The notes: a model not told the origin generated them from the sequence alone. A DNA stretch of 64,000 bases from Agrobacterium vaccinii (GCF_021310995.1 NZ_CP054150.1:1922001-1986000); one strand, 5' to 3'. Positions 8,746 to 16,623 are shown, counted from the stretch's first letter. Translations and numbers: made by a program.

Positions 8746-10665
8746 TCAGAATTCTTCCCAATCCGACTTGACCGCCGCATTACCGTTGAAGGCCGAGGCC
8801 ACCTTGCGGCCAAGGGCGCGGGCTGGCGAGGGAGCGGGACGCTCGCTTGCCGTTGCCTGGCGCGGTGCTTCGTATCCACCACCCAGCCTGAACTGGCCCA
8901 GCAACTGGTTGAGCGACGCCGCTTCCTTTGCAAGGCCGTGGCTGGCTGCCGTCTGCTCTTCGACCATGGCCGCGTTCTTCTGCGTGTCCTGGTCCATCTG
9001 GTTCACAGCGGTGTTGATCTGCTGGAGACCGGAAGACTGCTCCTGCGCCGCGTCCACGATGGCCACGACATGGCGGTTGATTTCCTGCACTTCGGTCACG
9101 ATGGTTTCCAAGGCACGACCGGTCTGGCCGACGAGTTCGACGCCTTCCTGAACCTGCGTGTTCGAAGTCGTGATCAGCGCCTTGATGTCCTTCGCAGCAT
9201 TTGCGGAACGCTGTGCAAGCTCGCGCACTTCCTGTGCCACGACCGCAAAGCCCTTGCCTGCTTCACCGGCACGTGCCGCTTCAACACCGGCGTTGAGTGC
9301 CAGAAGGTTGGTCTGGAAGGCGATCTCATCGATCACGCTGATGATGTTGGAGATTTCAGACGAGGACTTCTCGATCTGCTCCATCGCAACGACGGCCTTG
9401 CGGACGACGTTGCCGGACTGTTCGGCACCCGTGCGAGCCTTGGCAACCAGATGACCGGCTTCCTGTGCACGCTTGGTGCTGTCCTTCACCGTCGTAGTGA
9501 TCTGCTCCAGAGCTGCTGCGGTTTCTTCTACCGATGCAGCCTGCTGTTCGGTGCGCTTGGCCAGATCATCGGCAGCCGAGCGGATTTCATTGGCACCGGC
9601 GTCGATACCGCGAGCGTTTTCGGCAACGCGAGACAGCGCCGATTGCAGCTTTTCAGCGGACGAGTTGAAGTTGCTGCGGACAGCATCGAGATGGGCAGCG
9701 AAGGGCTGGCTGATGCGATAGGACACATCGCCGTCCGACAGGCGCGACAGCGCATCGGCCAGATTATCGACGGCAAAGCTGGTGTCTGCCGCTTCCTTAG
9801 CCTTCTGCTCCTCACGGGCAATGCGTTCCTTCTCGGACAGGCTGCGATTGGCATCAGCTTCCTGTTCGAGACGAGCGCGCTCAAGAGCGTTTTCGCGGAA
9901 GACGGAGACGGCCTGCGCCATATGGCCCAACTCGTCCTTGCGGTTGAGACCGTCGATCTCTTCCTTCGTCTGACCGCTGGCAAGAGATGCCATGCGTGCG
10001 CTCAAACGTGCAACGGGTCCGGTGATGCCGCGTGCAGAAACCCAGAGGGAGGCAATGATGGCGAGCGCAAAGAGAATGCCGAGAGTGACAAGCGAGGTCA
10101 GGATCGCGGAGTTCGTCTGGTCCGTCAGTCCGTCGGATTTGTTCAGGACCGACTGAAGATTGCTTTCGCTGATGTCGCGAATATCGGCGCGCCATTGTTC
10201 GATGGAAGGGCCAACCTCGAGAAGCGTCTTGCGCGCGGTATTGAAATCGCCGGCGCGGATCGAAGCCCAGACTTTGTCCAACGAACCGACAATGGTCTTT
10301 GCCCGATCGTTCATGACATCAAGCTTGGGAGCGACTTCCGGGACGAGCTTCTTGGCATTGTCCAGACGGCGCGATATCGCTTCGATATCTTTCTTGTATG
10401 TCGCCTCGATCTCGGTCGGCTTGATCGACCGCTCGGACATCATCAGGCCGATGGATGTGTCATAGCCAGCCGAAACCAGAGATGTGTTGGAGCGAAACAG
10501 TTCAGTCGCGGCTATCGCGTCCTGAGAGATGAAATCTGAATAGGTACTGTCGGCAGTTTTGTAGTTGGACGATACGAAAGCAACGCCACATAAGCCAACA
10601 AGCGCCACGGGGACGATGAGGGAGAGTATTTTGGTGCGGATTTTCGCGTTCTCTAGAAACGACAT
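8746..10665 (-). CDS. Methyl-accepting chemotaxis protein (second paralogue)
   Basis: 639 residues. TM1 is near the N-terminus (ILSLIVPVALVGLCGVAFVSS). A roughly 170-residue helical periplasmic domain of four-helix-bundle type follows, unrelated in sequence to the CHASE3 sensor of the first receptor. TM2 (LVTLGILFALAIIASLWVSARGI), HAMP and a signalling domain come next, nearly identical to that of 5025-6965. It ends SDWEEF, a likely CheR/CheB docking tail. ATG 10665 has GAGGA 5 nt upstream and is preferred over the in-frame start at 10698. Because the cytoplasmic halves are shared and the sensors differ, the pair probably arose by duplication with sensor replacement. Confidence 0.94.
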   Translation of the reverse strand: MSFLENAKIRTKILSLIVPVALVGLCGVAFVSSNYKTADSTYSDFISQDAIAATELFRSNTSLVSAGYDTSIGLMMSERSIKPTEIEATYKKDIEAISRRLDNAKKLVPEVAPKLDVMNDRAKTIVGSLDKVWASIRAGDFNTARKTLLEVGPSIEQWRADIRDISESNLQSVLNKSDGLTDQTNSAILTSLVTLGILFALAIIASLWVSARGITGPVARLSARMASLASGQTKEEIDGLNRKDELGHMAQAVSVFRENALERARLEQEADANRSLSEKERIAREEQKAKEAADTSFAVDNLADALSRLSDGDVSYRISQPFAAHLDAVRSNFNSSAEKLQSALSRVAENARGIDAGANEIRSAADDLAKRTEQQAASVEETAAALEQITTTVKDSTKRAQEAGHLVAKARTGAEQSGNVVRKAVVAMEQIEKSSSEISNIISVIDEIAFQTNLLALNAGVEAARAGEAGKGFAVVAQEVRELAQRSANAAKDIKALITTSNTQVQEGVELVGQTGRALETIVTEVQEINRHVVAIVDAAQEQSSGLQQINTAVNQMDQDTQKNAAMVEEQTAASHGLAKEAASLNQLLGQFRLGGGYEAPRQATASERPAPSPARALGRKVASAFNGNAAVKSDWEEF

Positions 10666-11001
10666 GTGTCCTCGCGTTAGGCATCTGCCAGACGACAATA
10701 GCGCGCTACCCTCCCTCCCCCTGTTTCAGGTCAGAAGCCATTGCTTTGTCGATCTCGGGGATACGCTCCATCATGGAGCGAAAGACAGTCTCTGTTTATG
10801 ATGAACGCATTGATAAAGGCTTAATATACGCCAAATACGTGAAATTGAATATCAGGCGGAAAACGTAAATACCTACTGTTTTCATCAACTTACGCAACGT
10901 TATGCTGCGAAATACTGTTTCAAAAAAATACAACCAGAGGGTACCCGAGGGGCTTTGATCCGCCAATCCCGGTCTGCCGCGTATGCAATAGTTCCGTCGA
11001 A
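10666..11001. other. 336-bp intergenic region upstream of chemoreceptor 2
   Basis: No convincing gene. It contains a 17-bp palindrome at 10764-10780 and AT-rich DNA (about 10800-10920) where the chemoreceptor promoter should lie. A minus-strand open frame here (10796-11038) has no coding character. Confidence 0.45.
10764..10780. promoter_or_regulatory. 17-bp palindrome upstream of chemoreceptor 2
   Basis: CGCTCCAT-C-ATGGAGCG is perfectly symmetric around a single base, about 100 bp before the ATG at 10665. The short centre argues for a dimeric protein-binding site rather than an RNA hairpin. Confidence 0.4.
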
Positions 11002-11325
11002 TCAACGACGGAAAAACGGCGTCTGTTTCAACAGCCAATAGATCGGAAAAGCCAGGATCATTAGAAAAATGCTCGCTTCATGGGTAGACGCGGCATCGGC
11101 CCACTTGTCCACCAGCGAATTGCTGCCGAAGATGCCAAGGGCTATAAGAGTGAACCCAGTCAGGCTGATGAAGGCTGTAACGAGCCAAGCCCACCATTCA
11201 AACAGCAGTTGGCCTTCAGACGCGAGATGAAGGGTAAAGGCAGAGCCGGCAAACAGGATGACGCCAAGGGTTAGCAGATAGCTACGGCAATAGAGCGCCC
11301 ATGCCTGTCGCGTTTTTGGCTTCAC
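11002..11325 (-). CDS. Small membrane protein, downstream partner of a coupled pair
   Basis: 107 residues starting at a GTG whose last bases overlap the TGA of the upstream small gene (GTGA), with CGAGG about 8 nt before it. The hydrophobic segments are SYLLTLGVILFAGSAFTLHLA, WWAWLVTAFISLTGFTLIALGIFG and ASIFLMILAFPIYWLL, so three or four membrane spans. The same frame stays open to 11724, but that part lies opposite-frame to the 101-residue gene and reads as non-coding, so the long version is rejected. Function unknown. Confidence 0.65.
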   Translation of the reverse strand: MKPKTRQAWALYCRSYLLTLGVILFAGSAFTLHLASEGQLLFEWWAWLVTAFISLTGFTLIALGIFGSNSLVDKWADAASTHEASIFLMILAFPIYWLLKQTPFFRR

Positions 11326-11627
11326 TTCAGCACCTCGAAAATTTCTTTGTGTCGGATGCCGGTGACGACCGCGGTGATCGCAAAGGCGACGAACAGGATG
11401 ACGTGAAGCTTTCCGGCAATGGAAGACAAATGCGCTCTGGCTTCCTGACCGAATATCGTTGCTCTCTCGAGACAACGCGGGTCGAGCGGTCGGATGGATC
11501 TGGTGTGGAAAGGACCAAAATCCTTTCGGCGCGCCAATCGATAGAACATCACCAATTGGAAACCGATCAGCAGCAGAATCGCGCCAAAGCCGGAGATTAC
11601 GAAAATTTCCTTGGAACTCAAATGCAC
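11322..11627 (-). CDS. Small membrane protein, upstream partner of a coupled pair
   Basis: 101 residues. It starts with GTG at 11627, with AGGAAAGG five bases upstream. One hydrophobic helix lies at each end (EIFVISGFGAILLLIGFQLVMFYRL and LHVILFVAFAITAVVTGI), with a basic, His- and Arg-containing cytoplasmic-type loop between them. It overlaps the next gene by 4 nt, so translation is probably coupled and the products may form a complex. I do not recognise a family. Confidence 0.65.
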   Translation of the reverse strand: MHLSSKEIFVISGFGAILLLIGFQLVMFYRLARRKDFGPFHTRSIRPLDPRCLERATIFGQEARAHLSSIAGKLHVILFVAFAITAVVTGIRHKEIFEVLK

Positions 11628-11696
11628 GAGCCTTTCCTGTTTTCATTGAAATTACAGGATAATACGACGCGCTTGCAACCCGTAAGAGCACAAAAA

Positions 11697-11721
11697 AGCC
11701 CGCAGCGAAACACTGCGGGCT
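11697..11721 (-). terminator. Intrinsic terminator of ilvIH
   Basis: Read on the minus strand: AGCCCGCAG-TGTTTCG-CTGCGGGCT followed by TTTTTGTG. It lies 28 bp after the ilvH stop. Confidence 0.9.
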
Positions 11722-11748
11722 CATAGATTGGCAGGAGGCTGAGGGAGA

Positions 11749-12321
11749 TTACATCCCCTGCGGACCCCGGTTCATTGCTGCAATGCCGGTGCGGCATACT
11801 TCGAGGAGGCCAAGCGGCTTTATGATCGTCAGGAACTGGTCGATCTTGGAGGACTTGCCGGTGATTTCGAAGATGAAATGCTCCAGCGTCGCATCCACCA
11901 CCTTGGCGTGGAAGGCATCGGCCAGCCGCAGCGTTTCGGCGCGGTCCTCGCCCCGTCCGGCCACCTTGATGAGCGCGACTTCACGCTCGATGGGGCGGTC
12001 CTGTCCGTTCTGGCGGGCGCGAACCGTGAGGTCCACGACGCGGTGAACGGGCACGATGCGCTCCAGCTGGGCCTTGATCTGCTCCAGTACGCCCGGCGTG
12101 CCACGCGTGACGATGGTGATGCGCGACAGATGCGCCTCATGTTCCGTTTCCGAAACCGTCAGGCTTTCGATGTTGTAACCGCGACCGGAAAACAGGCCGA
12201 TGACGCGGGCAAGGACGCCGGGTTCGTTAGCGACGAGAACCGAAAGCGTATGGTTTTCAACGGTTTCCGTTTCCTTCTGAATGAAGTAGGCCGAACCGGT
12301 GGGCTGTAGATGTGCATTCAT
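11749..12321 (-). CDS. ilvH: Acetolactate synthase small (regulatory) subunit
   Basis: 190 residues. The N-terminal ACT domain (HTLSVLVANEPGVLARVIGLFSGRGYNIESL) is the valine-binding regulatory module; GTPGVLEQIKAQLERIVPVHRVVDL and the C-terminal ALS_ss domain follow. IlvH binds IlvI, raises its activity and confers feedback inhibition by valine. It lies 21 bp downstream of ilvI and is co-transcribed with it, under the attenuator at 14197-14346. The intrinsic terminator follows. Confidence 0.96.
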   Translation of the reverse strand: MNAHLQPTGSAYFIQKETETVENHTLSVLVANEPGVLARVIGLFSGRGYNIESLTVSETEHEAHLSRITIVTRGTPGVLEQIKAQLERIVPVHRVVDLTVRARQNGQDRPIEREVALIKVAGRGEDRAETLRLADAFHAKVVDATLEHFIFEITGKSSKIDQFLTIIKPLGLLEVCRTGIAAMNRGPQGM

Positions 12322-12342
12322 ATCCGTATTCCTCTCCGGTTC

Positions 12343-14178
12343 TCAGACTAGCTGACGGCCCTTGGCATCGATGGCGTTGGCAACGACTTCGTCTGTTGCC
12401 TCGTCCGGCAACAGCATCTCATTATGTGCCTTGCCCGATGGGATCATCGGGAAGCAGTTGGTGAGATTAGCGACGCGGCAGTCGAAAATCACCGGGCGCT
12501 TGACCGCGATCATTTCCGCGATCTTGTCGTCCAATTCTTTCGGGTCGTCACAATACATGCCGACGGCGCCATAAGCATCGGCCAGCTTGACGAAATCAGG
12601 CATGGCTTCGGTGTAGGAGTTGGACAGACGGTTGCCATGCAGCAACTGCTGCCACTGCCGCACCATACCCATATACTGGTTGTTCAGGATGAAGATCTTG
12701 ACCGGCAGATTGTACTGGATGGCGCAGGCCATTTCCTGAATACACATCTGGATCGAGGCATCACCGGCGACATCGATAACCAACGCGTCCGGGTGAGCGA
12801 CCTGCACACCGATGGCAGCCGGGAAGCCATAGCCCATGGTGCCCAGACCACCGGAGGTCATCCAGCGGTTCGGCTGTTCGAAGCCGAGGAACTGCGCGGC
12901 CCACATCTGGTGCTGGCCGACTTCCGTCGTGATATAGGTATCATGCCCCTTGGTCGCCTCGGACAGACGCTGAAGCGCATATTGCGGCATGATGACATCG
13001 TTGGAGTTCTTGTAGGCAAAGGAGTTGCGAGCGCGCCAGCGCTCGATCTGCTCCAGCCACTCCGCCGTCTGCGCCTTTTCAGGACGCTTCGGCAGCGCCC
13101 GCCACAGGCGAACCATGTCTTCCAGAACATGGGCAATATCCCCAACGATCGGTACATCGACGCGCACGTTCTTGTTGATCGAGGACGGATCGATATCGAT
13201 GTGGATTTTCTTGGAGTTCGGCGCAAACGCGTTGAGACGGCCCGTGATACGGTCGTCGAAACGCGCGCCGACGCAGATCATGACATCACAGTCGTGCATG
13301 GCCATGTTGGCTTCGTAGGAGCCATGCATGCCCAGCATGCCCAGCCACTTCTCGCCAGATGCCGGATATGAACCGAGGCCCATCAGCGTCGATGTGATCG
13401 GGAAGCCAGTCAGTTCAACCAGTTCACGCAGCAGGCGCGTGGCTTCCGGGCCGGAATTGACGACACCGCCGCCCGTGTAGAGAACCGGGCGCTGCGCCTT
13501 CGACATCAGTTCGATGGCGGCGTGAACGGCGTTGATGTCGCCCTGAACCTTCGGCTTGTAGCTCTTCTGCTGAATGGCAGCGGATGGCGGCGTGTAGGTG
13601 CCGGTCGCGAACTGGATGTCCTTGGGAACATCGACAACGACAGGACCGGGACGACCCGTCTGGGCAATACGGAAGGCTTCATGAATGATGCCGGCCAGCT
13701 CGTTGACGTCCTTGACCAGCCAGTTGTGCTTGGTGCAGGGGCGCGTGATGCCAACGGTATCGCACTCCTGAAACGCATCGGAACCGATCAGCGAAGTTGG
13801 AACCTGGCCGGAGATGCAGACGAGCGGAATGCTGTCCATCAACGCGTCCTGCAAGGGCGTAACGGCATTGGTAGCGCCGGGACCGGAAGTGACGAGCATA
13901 ACGCCGACCTTGCCGGTGGAGCGGGCGTAACCTTCGGCGGCGTGGCCTGCACCCTGTTCGTGGCGAACCAGAATGTGCTGGATGTCTTCCTGCTGGAAAA
14001 TCTCGTCATAGATCGGAAGAACCGCACCGCCGGGATAGCCGAAGATATGCTCTACGCCATTGTCCTTGAGCGCGCGCAGAACGATTTCCGCGCCTGTCAT
14101 GGTGTTGCTGTTATCCGTATTGTCCTTATCCGTCATTGCCTGTTCCATCCCGATTTGGCTTTGGATATCGTGGGCCAT
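12343..14178 (-). CDS. ilvI: Acetolactate synthase large (catalytic) subunit
   Basis: 611 residues; thiamine-diphosphate enzyme that makes 2-acetolactate or 2-aceto-2-hydroxybutyrate, the first common step to Val, Leu and Ile. RHEQGAGHAAEGYAR holds the catalytic Glu (about residue 74), IGVGARFDDR-like CVGARFDDRITG is the FAD-binding central domain, and GDASIQMCIQE plus FILNNQYMG form the Mg/ThDP motif. The first about 28 residues are polar and precede the conserved TGAEIVLRAL, so a start at internal Met 11 or 15 is possible. AGG before 14178 supports the longer form. It is preceded by a complete attenuator leader. Confidence 0.97.
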   Translation of the reverse strand: MAHDIQSQIGMEQAMTDKDNTDNSNTMTGAEIVLRALKDNGVEHIFGYPGGAVLPIYDEIFQQEDIQHILVRHEQGAGHAAEGYARSTGKVGVMLVTSGPGATNAVTPLQDALMDSIPLVCISGQVPTSLIGSDAFQECDTVGITRPCTKHNWLVKDVNELAGIIHEAFRIAQTGRPGPVVVDVPKDIQFATGTYTPPSAAIQQKSYKPKVQGDINAVHAAIELMSKAQRPVLYTGGGVVNSGPEATRLLRELVELTGFPITSTLMGLGSYPASGEKWLGMLGMHGSYEANMAMHDCDVMICVGARFDDRITGRLNAFAPNSKKIHIDIDPSSINKNVRVDVPIVGDIAHVLEDMVRLWRALPKRPEKAQTAEWLEQIERWRARNSFAYKNSNDVIMPQYALQRLSEATKGHDTYITTEVGQHQMWAAQFLGFEQPNRWMTSGGLGTMGYGFPAAIGVQVAHPDALVIDVAGDASIQMCIQEMACAIQYNLPVKIFILNNQYMGMVRQWQQLLHGNRLSNSYTEAMPDFVKLADAYGAVGMYCDDPKELDDKIAEMIAVKRPVIFDCRVANLTNCFPMIPSGKAHNEMLLPDEATDEVVANAIDAKGRQLV

Positions 14179-14196
14179 ATGGCCTGTGTGAAGACA

Positions 14197-14222
14197 TAAA
14201 AAAAGGCCCCTTGAGGAGCCTC
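14197..14222 (-). terminator. ilv attenuator terminator hairpin
   Basis: On the minus strand AGGCTCC-TCAA-GGGGCCT is followed by TTTTTT, 19 bp before the ilvI start and 31 bp after the leader-peptide stop. A strong terminator here, between promoter and gene, makes sense only as a conditional (attenuating) one. Confidence 0.88.
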
Positions 14223-14227
14223 GTTCA

Positions 14228-14274
14228 GCGCATGGGTGCTTTCGCCGGATGGTTACACCATCCTGCCCATGCGC
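14228..14274 (-). promoter_or_regulatory. ilv attenuator pause/anti-antiterminator hairpin
   Basis: GCGCATGGG (14266-14274 complement) pairs with CCCATGCGC (14228-14236 complement), nine perfect base pairs. A smaller internal hairpin, GGATGG / CCATCC, brackets the leader stop codon. This is the expected 1:2 structure: it overlaps the end of the leader peptide, so ribosome position decides whether it forms. I cannot uniquely assign the antiterminator pairing by eye. Confidence 0.75.
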
Positions 14275-14309
14275 CGTCCCACCACGATAAGTACGTTAAG
14301 ATTTTTCAT
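14253..14309 (-). CDS. ilv leader peptide (18 aa, MKNLNVLIVVGRRMGRMV)
   Basis: An 18-codon ORF whose product has six branched-chain residues within positions 4-10 (L-N-V-L-I-V-V), the hallmark of an attenuator leader for branched-chain amino-acid genes. The ATG lies only 8 nt after the predicted -10 box and has no Shine-Dalgarno, so the mRNA probably begins at or next to the start codon, as in the rhizobial trp leader. The stop falls inside the pause hairpin. Stalling at Leu/Val/Ile codons would favour read-through into ilvI. Confidence 0.85.
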   Translation of the reverse strand: MKNLNVLIVVGRRMGRMV

Positions 14310-14317
14310 GGGTCGGA

Positions 14318-14346
14318 GTGTTAGACACAAAACCAATATCCGTCAA
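14318..14346 (-). promoter_or_regulatory. Promoter of the ilvIH attenuator/operon
   Basis: On the minus strand, TTGACG (14346-14341), a 17-bp spacer and TAACAC (14323-14318). This is close to the sigma-70 consensus at the ideal spacing. The expected transcription start is within a few bases of the leader ATG at 14309. Confidence 0.75.
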
Positions 14347-14532
14347 CGCATGTTGCGGAAAAAATCGGCATTCATTTCCATTTATTGCGAAAGACGCGCG
14401 TTTGAAGACATAAAAATACGCACTCTCTACACCGATTATTAAACGCCATACTGTAAATTTTCAGGGATAATCGGGACAAACCCGTGGGCGGCCGAGTGAA
14501 AAGGCCAACAGGACCTATGACAGGGGCGAGAC

Positions 14533-16470
14533 GTGTTCAACGACGACCTTCGCAAATCTGCAAAAGCAGGCGAGCATGACCGCCGCGATGATTCGACGGC
14601 AGGAAACCGCCTGCTGGGCCACGTCATTTCCTGCACCGGCGCCCGCGCCACCATTTCCGCCATCACCGAACCGGGCAAGACCGACCTTGCCGAACTGTGG
14701 TCTGTCGGACGGCTGATCTCCATCGATCTGGGTGAAACCCGCGTCGCCGCGCTAACCTACGCCATGAAAACAGGCCAAGTCGAATGGTCCGATAACAGCA
14801 GCAATACGTTGTTGATCGATGTCGAGCTATTGGGCGAAATCCACGCTATGCAGGACGGATCGGAGCGTTTCTCAACCGGCATTTCGCGATATCCCTATCT
14901 CGGCGCAGTCGCCCATCGCATCCGCTCCAGCGATCTTATGCGCATCTATGAAACGCAAGGCCGCGGTGCCTGTGTGGTCGGGCGGTTGACGCAGGATGAC
15001 AGTATCGATGCCACCATCAGCATTCCGCAGATGCTGTCGAAGCATTTCGCCGTTCTGGGCTCCACCGGCGTCGGCAAATCCACTGCCGTTTCACTGCTTC
15101 TCAACAAGGCAATCGAAAAAGACCCGAAGCTACGGGTACTGATCCTCGATCCGCACAATGAATATGCCGCTGCCTTTCCCATGACATCGGTCGTCATCGA
15201 TACCGATACGCTGGATCTGCCCTTCTGGCTGATGAAAATGGAGGAGTTCACCGAGGTACTCTATCGTGGCCGCAAGCCGGTGGCCGAAGAGCTGGACGTT
15301 CTGCGTGACCTCATCCCGGATGCGAAGCGTGCCTTCCGTGGTGCGGACAATTCCGTCATGCGTCGCGCCTCGGAAAAATCCTCGCTGACGTCAGATACGC
15401 CAGTCCCCTACCGTATCGCCGATCTCTTGGCGCTGATCGATGAGCGCATCGGGCGGCTGGAAGGCCGTGATGAGAAGCCTGCACTGCGCAATCTCAAAAT
15501 GCGCATCATGGCCGCGATCAACGATCCGCGTTACCACTTCATGTTCTCCAACAGCACGATTACCGATACGATCATGGAGACCGTGGCGCATATCTTCCGG
15601 GTGCCGGGAGAAGGCAAGCCGATCTCGGTGTTTCAGCTTGCGGGCATTCCATCCGAAGTCGTGAATTCCGTGGCCTCTGTTCTGTGCCGCATGGCCTTTG
15701 AACTGGCGCTGTGGAGCCAGGGTGCCATCCACACGCTGGTCGTTTGCGAAGAAGCGCACCGTTACGTGCCCGCTGACCCCTCGCTCGGCTTCTTCCCCAC
15801 GCGGCAGGCCATTGCCCGCATCGCCAAGGAAGGCCGCAAATACGGAGTTTCGCTCGGCATCATCACCCAGCGCCCTGGCGAACTCGACCAGACGATCCTG
15901 TCGCAATGCTCGACAGTGTTTGCCATGCGCCTCTCCAATGAAAGCGATCAGGACATCATTCGCTCCGCCATTCCGAATTCGTCCGTCTCGACCACCAGCT
16001 TCCTGTCCTCCATCGGCAATGGTGAAGCCATTGCCTTCGGTGAAGCCATCAGCGTACCGATGAGAATTCGCTTCAACCGCGTGGCCGCCCACAGCCTGCC
16101 GAAAGCAAATGGCATCATGCCGCACATCGCGGAAGACACGCCCGATACGGTCGATCTTCGCTCCATCGTCAAACGCATGCGCGCCGTCACTGGTCCCGAC
16201 ATTTCCGGCTTCCGCCAAAGCTACGAAGCCAAAATCGCCCAGGACGCGGATGAGGACGAGTTCGAGAGCTGGAGCCAGGAATTCAAAGGACAAAGCAACA
16301 GCAATGAACCCTACCGCCCGGAAATGTTGCCCCGCAGCTCGGTTTTCTCTGGAAAGGCGCAGATGACGGAGGCGGCTCCAAAGCTCTCGCCTCTCGCCGA
16401 AGAACCCCGGCTTTCTCTGCGCGATAGTTTGTTGAAGAAGCCGTTGGGGAGTTTGTATCGGGAGGATTGA
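14533..16470 (+). CDS. HerA-type DNA-translocating ATPase (HAS-barrel + FtsK-like domain)
   Basis: 645 residues. An N-terminal HAS-barrel-like region (GHVISCTGARATISAI ... VGRLISIDLG) is followed by the ATPase: Walker A LGSTGVGKSTAVSLLL, LRVLILDPHNEYAAAF, Walker B TLVVCEEAHRYVP, and ITQRPGELDQTILSQCSTVFAMRL, the HerA sensor/arginine region. HerA rings translocate duplex DNA, in archaea together with the NurA nuclease. No nurA, sir2 or other nuclease gene is adjacent, so this is probably a stand-alone housekeeping member. It starts at GTG 14533 with GGGGCGAG just upstream. The acidic, disordered tail after residue 560 is unlike archaeal HerA. Confidence 0.85.
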   Translation: MFNDDLRKSAKAGEHDRRDDSTAGNRLLGHVISCTGARATISAITEPGKTDLAELWSVGRLISIDLGETRVAALTYAMKTGQVEWSDNSSNTLLIDVELLGEIHAMQDGSERFSTGISRYPYLGAVAHRIRSSDLMRIYETQGRGACVVGRLTQDDSIDATISIPQMLSKHFAVLGSTGVGKSTAVSLLLNKAIEKDPKLRVLILDPHNEYAAAFPMTSVVIDTDTLDLPFWLMKMEEFTEVLYRGRKPVAEELDVLRDLIPDAKRAFRGADNSVMRRASEKSSLTSDTPVPYRIADLLALIDERIGRLEGRDEKPALRNLKMRIMAAINDPRYHFMFSNSTITDTIMETVAHIFRVPGEGKPISVFQLAGIPSEVVNSVASVLCRMAFELALWSQGAIHTLVVCEEAHRYVPADPSLGFFPTRQAIARIAKEGRKYGVSLGIITQRPGELDQTILSQCSTVFAMRLSNESDQDIIRSAIPNSSVSTTSFLSSIGNGEAIAFGEAISVPMRIRFNRVAAHSLPKANGIMPHIAEDTPDTVDLRSIVKRMRAVTGPDISGFRQSYEAKIAQDADEDEFESWSQEFKGQSNSNEPYRPEMLPRSSVFSGKAQMTEAAPKLSPLAEEPRLSLRDSLLKKPLGSLYRED

Positions 16471-16495
16471 TGGGCTTACGTCATCCCTTTTCCCT

Positions 16496-16613
16496 CCCTC
16501 ATTCCTGTGCTTGTCACAGGAATCCAGTTAGCCCAAGTCTTTGGGCTGGAAGAATCCTCCCGCCGCGCAGACGCGCGTCGGCTGGATTCCTGTCACAAGG
16601 ACAGGAATGAGGG
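16496..16613. repeat. Dispersed palindromic mosaic repeat (RIME-like), copy 2
   Basis: The outer arms CCCTCATTCCTGTGCTTGTC... (16496-16527) and its inverted copy (16582-16613) are each palindromic (ATTCCTGT / ACAGGAAT). The centre carries two more hairpins, AGCCCAAG-TC-TTTGGGCT and a GC-rich CGCGC one. It lies between convergent herA-like and miaA genes. It shares its centre motif (CCCAAGTCTTTGG) with copy 3 at 23311. Confidence 0.8.
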
Positions 16614-16623
16614 AAGAGATGGC

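Noticed and set aside
8938..10539. 533-codon open frame antisense to chemoreceptor 2
   Set aside because: Shadow of the chemoreceptor codon pattern; a similar antisense frame lies opposite chemoreceptor 1.
10796..11038. 80-codon minus-strand frame in the gap upstream of chemoreceptor 2
   Set aside because: No ribosome site, mixed composition, and it overlaps the end of the 107-codon membrane protein in another frame.
14533..16470. HerA-like gene as the core of a defence island
   Set aside because: All neighbours are metabolic housekeeping genes, and there is no effector, mobile element or composition shift.
16496..16613. Possible CRISPR-like array because of repeated hairpins
   Set aside because: The units are inverted, not direct, repeats, with no unique spacers of equal length and no cas genes.
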